Source: Thermomonas sp. (GTDB lineage Bacteria; Pseudomonadota; Gammaproteobacteria; Xanthomonadales; Xanthomonadaceae). From it: 8,037 nucleotides of DNA. The stretch lies in the NCBI GenBank assembly GCA_024711415.1, contig JANJSW010000104.1:1-8037 (forward strand), in the 5' to 3' direction. The stretch's first letter is position 1; the number at the start of each line of letters is the position of its first letter. The notes below the pieces were generated by a model that saw only the letters and a program-made list of their open reading frames with translations, ran no database searches and was not told the DNA's origin. Made by a program: the position numbers and the translations under genes. Shown piece by piece: positions 1 to 6,131 of this stretch.

Positions 1-913
1 GGCGTCCGTAGGCGCTGTCGTCGACGTCGCCGTACAGCTTGAACGCGATGATCCCCGGCAGGATCACGATCAGCGGGGTCAGCAATTTCAGCAGCGCCGC
101 CGCGTAGATGCCCTTCTGCGCCTCGCGGATGTCGCGCGCCGCCAGCGCGCGCTGCGCGATCAGCATGTTGGTGCCCCAGTAGAAGATGTGCGCGAACACC
201 ATGCCGGTGAACAGGGTGGGCCACGGGATGTCCGAATCCGGCCCGCCGAACAGGGTCAGGCGCTCGGCCGGGATGCCGGAGAAGTCCCAGCCGATCCGCT
301 GCAACGCGAACCAGGTGACCAGCCCGCCCATCACCAGCAGCACCACGCCCATGTAGGTGTCGGAGATGGCGATCGCGCGCAGCCCGCCAAGTGCGGCGTA
401 GGCCAGGCCGGCCAGCGCGAACAGGATGGCGATGGCCAGGATCGACAGATCCGGCTGGAACAGCGACTGCATGAAGCGCGCGCCGGTGTACAGCACCATC
501 GGCAGCAGGATGAACATGTAACCCAGCAGGAACAGCACCGACACCGTGCGCCGCAGCGCCGCGCCGTTCGGCAGCCGCTTCTCCAGCAGCTCGGTGGTGG
601 TGGTGCAGTTGTACCGGTAGTACATCGGAACCAGCACCTTCGCCAGCACCAGCAGGCCGGCGGCGGCGCCGAACTCCCACCACACCTGCAGCATGTTCTG
701 GGCACCGTTCATGCCCACGATCTGCTCGGCGCTGATGTTGGTCAGCAGCAGGCTGCCTGCGATGAACGGCCAGCCCAGGTGGCGCCCGGCCAGGAAGAAG
801 TCCTGCGCGCTGTCGCCCGCCTTCGCCTCCTTGCCGTAGCGCCACCAGGTGGCCAGCGCCACCAGCGCGGTCAGGCCGAGGAATACCGCCAGCTGCACGT
901 AGTCGGTCTGCAT
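1..913 (-). CDS. Sodium:solute symporter (SSS/SGLT-like sugar transporter), C-terminus beyond window
   Basis: Inner-membrane Na+-coupled transporter, probably for glucose or a similar sugar. Translating the minus strand from ATG 911-913 gives 304 uninterrupted residues up to the window edge; full-length family members have about 500 or more, so the C-terminal part is missing. Hydrophobic segments alternate with short loops, starting at residues 8-24. The family motif NISAEQ lies at 59-64 and is followed by WWEF (E80), the GGLRAIAISD motif at 176-185, and N249, QRAL (253-256) and K276. These match the conserved Asn/Gln/Glu/Asn/Lys positions of the sugar-binding SGLT branch (vSGLT-type). The start is supported by GGAG 6 to 7 nt upstream. 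The gene lies 98 nt downstream of the TonB-dependent receptor, behind a strong terminator, so it may depend on read-through or its own promoter. Family assignment is secure; the substrate is inferred from the neighbours. Confidence 0.92.
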   Translation of the reverse strand, partial: MQTDYVQLAVFLGLTALVALATWWRYGKEAKAGDSAQDFFLAGRHLGWPFIAGSLLLTNISAEQIVGMNGAQNMLQVWWEFGAAAGLLVLAKVLVPMYYRYNCTTTTELLEKRLPNGAALRRTVSVLFLLGYMFILLPMVLYTGARFMQSLFQPDLSILAIAILFALAGLAYAALGGLRAIAISDTYMGVVLLVMGGLVTWFALQRIGWDFSGIPAERLTLFGGPDSDIPWPTLFTGMVFAHIFYWGTNMLIAQRALAARDIREAQKGIYAAALLKLLTPLIVILPGIIAFKLYGDVDDSAYGR

Positions 914-948
914 CGTCACTCCGGGTGCGCCGCGTGGACGCTCGCTCC

Positions 949-984
949 GAAAAAAGACCCCTGCCAGTTCGGGACAGGCAGGGG
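949..984 (-). terminator. Intrinsic terminator of the TonB-dependent receptor gene
   Basis: Read on the minus strand, an 8-bp perfect GC-rich stem (CCCCTGCC at 977-984 pairing with GGCAGGGG at 958-965, 11-nt loop) is followed after two bases by six T residues (complement of A950-A955). It begins 27 nt after the receptor stop codon. This is a classic Rho-independent terminator and separates the receptor from the downstream symporter. Confidence 0.85.
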
Positions 985-1011
985 CGGGGACATCTCATCG
1001 CATCGACGGGA

Positions 1012-3783
1012 TCAGAACTTGTAGCTGGCGCCCAGCAGCAGGGTGCGGCCCCACTTGATGTATTCCAGCGGACGGTCCTTGCTGCCGGCGTAGGTGCTGT
1101 AGGCCTCGTCGCCCAGGTTGCTGGCCTGCAGCAGCAGGCTCAGGCCCTTGAACGCGGTACCCTCGCCGAAGGTGTAGCTGACCTGCGCGTCGGTGATGTT
1201 CTCGCCGACCACGTAGCGCAGGGTGCGCGCACCGTCGAAATTGCCGATCTCGCCGATGAAGTCCGAGCGGCGGCGGTTGTTGATGCGGAACTCGAAGCCG
1301 TTGCGCTCGTAATAGGCGGTCAGGTTGTAGACGCGCTTGGACAGGCCCGGCAGCGTGATCGGACCGTTGCCCACGCTGTTGGCGCTTTCCGGATCGAGTA
1401 TCTTGATGCTGCTGTCGTTGAAGCTGGCGCTGGCGACCACGCCGAAGCCGGTGAAGGCATCGCCGAACATCAGGTCCAGCGGCAGCGACGCGGTCAGCTC
1501 CACGCCCTGCAGCTTGCCGCCCTTGCCGTTGAACGGCGCGCTCATGGTGCCCTTGGTCTGCACCGGCACGGTCATGCCGGCCGGCGGCACCCAGCCCTTG
1601 AGCAGCTCGGTGAAGTCATAGCCGTCGCGGGTCTGGGTGAAGATGTAGCTGCGCAGATCCTTGTAGAAGTAGGCGGCGGCGATATACGCCTTGCTGCCGA
1701 AGTATTTCTCCCACGAGATGTCGAAAGCGTTGGCCCGCCACGGATCCAGCTGCGGGTTGCCGCCGCCGGCGCCGGGCTTGCCGGTGGCGGTATCGACGCC
1801 GAACTCCACCGAGGCGCGCAGCTGATCGACGCGCGCGCGCGCCACTTGGCGGGCCATCGCCACGCGCAGGGTCTGGTCGTCGGTCAGCGAGAACGCCAGG
1901 TTCAGGCTCGGCAGCACGTCGGTATAGGTCTTGCCGTTGCCGTACGGACGGATCTCCTGCCCGGCCGGCTGCGAGCTGTCCCATACCCGCGAATCGGAGG
2001 ACTGGTCGGTGCGCTGCACCTGCACGCCGATGTTGCCGCGCACCGGCACCGAACCCCACATGGTGTCGATGTTGCCCTGCGCGTAGGCGGTGCTGATCTT
2101 CTCGTCGACCGACCACGCCTTCGGAATCAGCCAGGGCTGGTTGTCGACCGGGTTGAAGGTCATGTACTTGGCCACCGCGCCTGGCACGTTCCACGACGGG
2201 ATCAGGCCGATGCCGGCAAAGCCCAGGTCGACCAGGCCGTACTGCAGGTCGGAGGAGATCGCGGTATCACCCTGCGAACCGACGTTGATGTTGCCTTCCG
2301 GCTGGGTTTTCACCTTGCTGCGGTCGGAATGGTTGACGCCCACGCGCAGCGCGGAGAACGCGTTCTCCAGCAGCGACGGCGCCGGGAACTCGGCATCCAG
2401 ACGGAAGCCCTTCAGCTCGTCCTCGACCTTGGGCACCTTTCCATAGCCGGAGCCGTAGATCGAGTTGCGCAGGAACAGCTTGGAGGCGTCGGAGTAATCC
2501 AGCGTCGGCACCATCTGCGAGAATCCGTCGGAGCGGTAGTCCAGCTGCACCGTGTCGTACTGCGGCGCCGGCACCAGCTGGGTGTTGTTCTCCAGGTTCA
2601 GCTCGTCGCGCTTGGCCTTCGACCAGCTCAGGTCGGCGGTCAGCTTGACCCCGTCGCCGACGAAGAACTCGTTGCGCCAGCCGGCCGCGCTGATGGTGTC
2701 CTTGCGATGGTTGTACATGCCGCGCACCAGCGGATACACGCCGGCGATGCTGCCGCCGGTGAAGGTGCCGTTGCCGTTGACCTGCGCGCCGCTGTAGGCG
2801 CATGCCGGGTTGCACGGCCAGTTGCCGTTGTACTGGGTGTTCATTTCCCACTGGTTGGCGGTGTTTTCCTGGGTCGCCCTGGAGTGGAAAAGATCCAGCG
2901 TGCTGATCCAGCTATCCGAGGGCCGTGCCTCGAGGGTGGCCATGGCGCCGTCGCGCTTGGTGTAGCCGGTGCGGCGCAGCGCCTTGATGCCGTCGGAGGC
3001 CCAGGTGCCCGCCGGCAGGCCCGGACGCGCATCGGTCTTCCACGGCTCGTACAGGCCTACCTGGTTTTCCTGGATCGGCGTGTCGGAATGCGAATAGCCG
3101 ATCGAGAAGCCGAACCGGCGGTCCGCCGACTGGCCGATATAGCTGGCATTGAAGCGGTTGCCGGTGGCGCCTTCGTTGGCGGCGGAGCCCAGCGAGTTGC
3201 GCTGCCAGCGGCCGCTGAGCGCAATCACCGGCTTGTCGTAGTCCAGCGGACGCACGGTGCGCATGTCCATGGTGCCGGACAGGCCCTGGCCCACCAGCGC
3301 CGCATCGGGCGTCTTGTAGATGGTGACGCCGGCCATCAGCTCGGACGGGTACTGGTCGAACTCGACGCTGCGGTTGTCGCCGGTGCTGACCAGCTCGCGA
3401 CCATTGAGCAGCGTGGTGGAGAAGTCGGGCGACAGGCCGCGCACGCTGAGCACCTGCGCACGGCCGGCCACGCGCTGCGCGGCCACGCCCGGCAGGCGGG
3501 CGATCGATTCGGCGATGCTGACGTCGGGCAGCTTGCCGATGTCCTCGGCGGAGATCGCCTCGACGATCGAGGTGGAATCCTTCTTGATGTCGATGGCGCG
3601 CTCGATGCCGCCACGGATGCCGGTCACCACCACGGTATCCAGGTTCTTGGCATCCGCCTTCTTCTTCGCGGCCGGCGCGTCCTGCGCGGCGGGCTTTGCC
3701 TCCTGCGCAAACGCCTGGGCGGTCAGCATCATCGCGGCCGACGCCAGCGCCACGCTCAACAGGTTTCGCTTCAACTGCACCAT
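1012..3783 (-). CDS. TonB-dependent receptor of the Xanthomonas/Caulobacter type, probable maltodextrin/alpha-glucoside uptake
   Basis: Outer-membrane 22-strand barrel with a plug, energised by TonB-ExbBD; 923 residues. A signal peptide occupies residues 1-26 (basic MVQLKR, hydrophobic core, AFA before the likely cleavage). An Ala/Lys/Pro-rich linker follows, then a TonB-box-like LDTVVVTG at 48-55. The plug (about 66-180) contains DIGKLPDVSIAESIARLPG (81-99), SVRGL (113-117) and LLNGRE (125-130). The barrel carries the family motif TDVLPSLNLAFSLTDD at 621-636 and ends in YKF, the terminal Phe expected of outer-membrane proteins. There is no FecA-type N-terminal signalling domain. A CxxxC pair (C324, C328) sits in a probable surface loop. 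An in-frame ATG at 3907-3909 would give 42 more residues, but it lies inside the operator and upstream of the candidate -10; ATG 3781-3783 has GGAGG 5 to 8 nt upstream and opens the signal peptide. The substrate is inferred from the flanking glucosidases. No SusD-like gene accompanies it. Confidence 0.96.
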   Translation of the reverse strand: MVQLKRNLLSVALASAAMMLTAQAFAQEAKPAAQDAPAAKKKADAKNLDTVVVTGIRGGIERAIDIKKDSTSIVEAISAEDIGKLPDVSIAESIARLPGVAAQRVAGRAQVLSVRGLSPDFSTTLLNGRELVSTGDNRSVEFDQYPSELMAGVTIYKTPDAALVGQGLSGTMDMRTVRPLDYDKPVIALSGRWQRNSLGSAANEGATGNRFNASYIGQSADRRFGFSIGYSHSDTPIQENQVGLYEPWKTDARPGLPAGTWASDGIKALRRTGYTKRDGAMATLEARPSDSWISTLDLFHSRATQENTANQWEMNTQYNGNWPCNPACAYSGAQVNGNGTFTGGSIAGVYPLVRGMYNHRKDTISAAGWRNEFFVGDGVKLTADLSWSKAKRDELNLENNTQLVPAPQYDTVQLDYRSDGFSQMVPTLDYSDASKLFLRNSIYGSGYGKVPKVEDELKGFRLDAEFPAPSLLENAFSALRVGVNHSDRSKVKTQPEGNINVGSQGDTAISSDLQYGLVDLGFAGIGLIPSWNVPGAVAKYMTFNPVDNQPWLIPKAWSVDEKISTAYAQGNIDTMWGSVPVRGNIGVQVQRTDQSSDSRVWDSSQPAGQEIRPYGNGKTYTDVLPSLNLAFSLTDDQTLRVAMARQVARARVDQLRASVEFGVDTATGKPGAGGGNPQLDPWRANAFDISWEKYFGSKAYIAAAYFYKDLRSYIFTQTRDGYDFTELLKGWVPPAGMTVPVQTKGTMSAPFNGKGGKLQGVELTASLPLDLMFGDAFTGFGVVASASFNDSSIKILDPESANSVGNGPITLPGLSKRVYNLTAYYERNGFEFRINNRRRSDFIGEIGNFDGARTLRYVVGENITDAQVSYTFGEGTAFKGLSLLLQASNLGDEAYSTYAGSKDRPLEYIKWGRTLLLGASYKF

Positions 3784-3813
3784 GTTCCCCTCCAGAAATG
3801 GTTCTCGGAAATG

Positions 3814-3832
3814 GCGGACTGTGGTCGTCCGC
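3814..3832 (-). promoter_or_regulatory. Hairpin in the receptor mRNA leader
   Basis: A perfect 6-bp stem (GCGGAC / GTCCGC on the minus strand) closes a 7-nt loop about 20 nt upstream of the receptor Shine-Dalgarno sequence. It falls within the leader predicted from the candidate promoter at 3872. It could be a translation-control or mRNA-stability element, or chance in GC-rich DNA. Confidence 0.3.
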
Positions 3833-3871
3833 TCCTCATGCCTGCGCCACGCGCACCACATGAACATTGCG

Positions 3872-3890
3872 ATGGTAGTCGCGCCATCGG
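3872..3890 (-). promoter_or_regulatory. Candidate promoter of the TonB-dependent receptor
   Basis: On the minus strand the octamer ACTACCAT (3872-3879) holds a -10-like TACCAT at 3872-3877. It lies exactly 25 nt downstream of the operator at 3905-3918, the same arrangement as before the MFS gene. A poor -35-like TTCTGT lies 16 nt upstream of TACCAT. This predicts a leader of roughly 80 nt. The hexamers alone are weak; the support is the identical octamer at identical spacing in the second copy. Confidence 0.5.
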
Positions 3891-3904
3891 CCAACAGAAG
3901 ATGC

Positions 3905-3918
3905 TGCATACGTATTCA
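3905..3918 (-). promoter_or_regulatory. LacI-family-type operator upstream of the receptor gene
   Basis: TGAATACGTATGCA on the minus strand has a perfect 8-bp palindromic core (ATACGTAT, central CG), as is typical of LacI/GalR-family operators. It matches the site at 7845-7858 at 13 of 14 positions, and 15 of 16 when extended by one base on each side. It lies 121 nt upstream of the receptor start. A maltose-type LacI repressor is the likely ligand, but no regulator gene is in the window. Confidence 0.75.
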
Positions 3919-4031
3919 TTGCTGCTCCCGGCGGATGCCGTGCAGCCCGCGCCAATGCTGGCTTGCAGCAAAAATCGAATGCAGCCCGCAGGCGCGTCCT
4001 GCGCACCGTCCTTGTACCGCCAGCGCACGAG

Positions 4032-6116
4032 TCAGGGTGCTGCCGGGGAACCCGATTCGGGCACAACCGGCAGCAGCCGAACGGCTGCGCCGCCACCGCC
4101 GGCCAGCCACAGCGACAGCACGTCGCCGCGGGCCAGGGTTTTTTCCTCGCTGACAAAACGGAAGCGCGCATCGCCCTGGAACGAAGCGCCTTCGCCGTCG
4201 CGATAGATCTGCGCGCGGTAGCGTTTGCCGGGCTCGAGGAAATCCAGCGCCAGTGCCAACGTCCGCGGATTGCGGTCGTTCATCGCGCCGACGAACCACT
4301 CGGGTTTTCCGCGCGCCTTGCGCGCGATCGCCACGTACTCGCCCACTTCGCCGGCCAGCACTTTCGACTCGTCCCAGTCCACCGCGACATCCCTGATGAA
4401 GCGGAACGCTTCGGGATGCGCGGCGTAGTGCTCCGGCAGGTCCGCCACCATCTGGATCGGGCTGTAGATGCCGACGTAGAGGGCCAGCTGCCGCGCCAGC
4501 GTGCTCTGGATCTCCTGCCCGTTGCGACCGGTCAGGCTGACGATGCCCGGCGTGTAGTCCATCGGCCCGGCCAGCAGGCGGGTGAACACCAGCGTCACTT
4601 CGTGCTCCGGCGGGTTCGGCGGGTTGCCCCAGGCGTTGAACTCCATGCCGCGCGCACCTTCGCGCGAGATCCAGTTCGGATACGTGCGGCGCAGGCCAGT
4701 GTCCTTGATCGGTTCGTGGGCATTGATAGCCACATGGTGCCTGGCCGCGTCGCGCACCACCCGCAGGTGGTGGTTGCTCATCCACTGGCCCTCGTGCCAC
4801 TCACGCAGCACCGGCGCGCCGGCTGCGTCCTGGCGCTCGATCTGGCCGGCATCGCAGACATAGCCGGTCTTGACCGCGTCGATGCCCAGCGCTGCGAACT
4901 TCGCGAACGCGGCGTCCATCTGCCACTCGTAGTGGCTGACCGCGCAGGCGGTTTCGTGGTGGCCGACCAGGTGCACGCCCTTGCCGCCGGCGTACTTCGA
5001 CAGTGCGGCAAGGTTGTAGTCCGGGGTGGGTTTGCTGAAGTCGAAGCCCCAGCCGTTGGCGAACCAGTCGCCGTCCCAGCCCACGTTCCAGCCTTCCACC
5101 AGCACGCCGCGGAAGCCGTTGGCGGCGGCGAAGTCGATGTAGCGCTTCGTGTTTTCCGTTGTTGCGCCGTGCTTGGGGCCGGTCGCCCAGCTTTCCTTGT
5201 CCAAGTGCAGCGACCACCACACCCCGACGTATTTCGACGGCTTGAACCAGCCAACGTCGCCGAGCTTGTTCGGCTCGTTGAGGTTGAGGATCAGGTTGGA
5301 TTCGACCAGCGCGCCGGCGCGTTCGCCCAGCGTGATCGTGCGCCACGGGGTGACGAACGGCGTCTTGCGCACCACCGGCGCCGGGCTGCCCGGGGTCAGC
5401 AGCGCGCGCAGCTCGCCGTCGCCGCCGCGCATCAGGTTCATGCCGGCGTAATCGACCAGCGCCGCTTCGTGGATGCTCAGGTGCAGGCCATCGTCGGTGC
5501 GCAGGGTGATCGGCGTCTGCACCACCCCGACCTCGGACAGCGGGGTGCGGTGGTAGAGGTATTCCTCGCGGTTCCACTCCAGCGCGGGGATCCACCACGC
5601 GGTGGCCGGGCGGGCGATGGCGAACTCGGTCAGTTCCTGCACGATCTGCGCCTCGCGCAGCGCCGGCTGCGCCGGCACGTCGTAGCGGAAGCCGATGCCG
5701 TCGTCGAACACGCGGAACACCATGTCGAAGCGGCGATGGTCGCCGTCCTTCTCGACGAAGCCCGCGCGCAGCTCGTTGTAGTGGTCGCGCACGTAGCGGC
5801 GCTCGCCCCAGGGCTGTTCCCAGGTGCTGTCGGCGCTGCGCTGCGTCTGTTCGTCCAGCGCAAGGTTGCGCAGCAGCTGGCGGCCGTTGCGGAAGATGAA
5901 GCCCAGCCGCGAATCCTTCAGCACCGGCTTGCCGTCGCGCAGCACCCGGTAAGCCAGCCGGCCTTCGCCATTGAGGTCCAGCTGCACCTCGATGCGGCCA
6001 TCCGGCGACTTCACCTGCGCCACCTGTTCGGCACTGGCCGTGCCCGGCAGCGCCAGTGCCAGCGCGATCGCCAGCAGCGAAACGCGCACCGGCATATCCA
6101 TCGTCTTCGCCTGCAT
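4032..6116 (-). CDS. GH97 family alpha-glucosidase (SusB-like, inverting type), exported
   Basis: Hydrolyses terminal alpha-glucosidic bonds of maltose and maltooligosaccharides in the periplasm; 694 residues, the usual GH97 length. A signal peptide is visible (MPVRVSLLAIALALALPG, ASA at 27-29, cleavage before E30), with no lipobox Cys. The N-terminal beta-sandwich (about 30-285) is followed by a TIM barrel (about 290-560) and a C-terminal beta domain. Candidate catalytic glutamates are E388 in GHHET, E468 in NAHEP and E492 in ARGMEF. From family knowledge these correspond to the paired base and the acid glutamates of inverting SusB. VKTGYV (415-420) has Gly where the retaining GH97 branch carries an Asp nucleophile, so inversion is predicted. 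GGAGGAG lies 6 to 7 nt upstream of ATG 6114-6116, which supports that start over two further Met codons within the first eight residues. It lies 15 nt downstream of the GH13 gene, so the two probably share an operon. No clear terminator follows it. Confidence 0.95.
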   Translation of the reverse strand: MQAKTMDMPVRVSLLAIALALALPGTASAEQVAQVKSPDGRIEVQLDLNGEGRLAYRVLRDGKPVLKDSRLGFIFRNGRQLLRNLALDEQTQRSADSTWEQPWGERRYVRDHYNELRAGFVEKDGDHRRFDMVFRVFDDGIGFRYDVPAQPALREAQIVQELTEFAIARPATAWWIPALEWNREEYLYHRTPLSEVGVVQTPITLRTDDGLHLSIHEAALVDYAGMNLMRGGDGELRALLTPGSPAPVVRKTPFVTPWRTITLGERAGALVESNLILNLNEPNKLGDVGWFKPSKYVGVWWSLHLDKESWATGPKHGATTENTKRYIDFAAANGFRGVLVEGWNVGWDGDWFANGWGFDFSKPTPDYNLAALSKYAGGKGVHLVGHHETACAVSHYEWQMDAAFAKFAALGIDAVKTGYVCDAGQIERQDAAGAPVLREWHEGQWMSNHHLRVVRDAARHHVAINAHEPIKDTGLRRTYPNWISREGARGMEFNAWGNPPNPPEHEVTLVFTRLLAGPMDYTPGIVSLTGRNGQEIQSTLARQLALYVGIYSPIQMVADLPEHYAAHPEAFRFIRDVAVDWDESKVLAGEVGEYVAIARKARGKPEWFVGAMNDRNPRTLALALDFLEPGKRYRAQIYRDGEGASFQGDARFRFVSEEKTLARGDVLSLWLAGGGGAAVRLLPVVPESGSPAAP

Positions 6117-6131
6117 GCCCTGCTCCTCCGT

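Noticed and set aside
3784..3909. Longer receptor start at ATG 3907-3909
   Set aside because: This ATG lies inside the operator palindrome and upstream of the predicted promoter, would bury the signal peptide 42 residues in, and lacks a Shine-Dalgarno sequence; ATG 3781-3783 has GGAGG at good spacing.
3970..3983. Second, degenerate operator near 3970-3983 (minus strand TGCATTCGATTTTT)
   Set aside because: Only 9 of 14 positions match the operator and the palindromic core is lost; not supported.
3970..4003. Possible terminator after GH97 (6-bp stem 3987-4003, then TTTTT at 3970-3974 on the minus strand)
   Set aside because: The T-run is 12 nt from the stem, too far for a canonical intrinsic terminator, and the stem is short. 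Read-through into the receptor remains possible.
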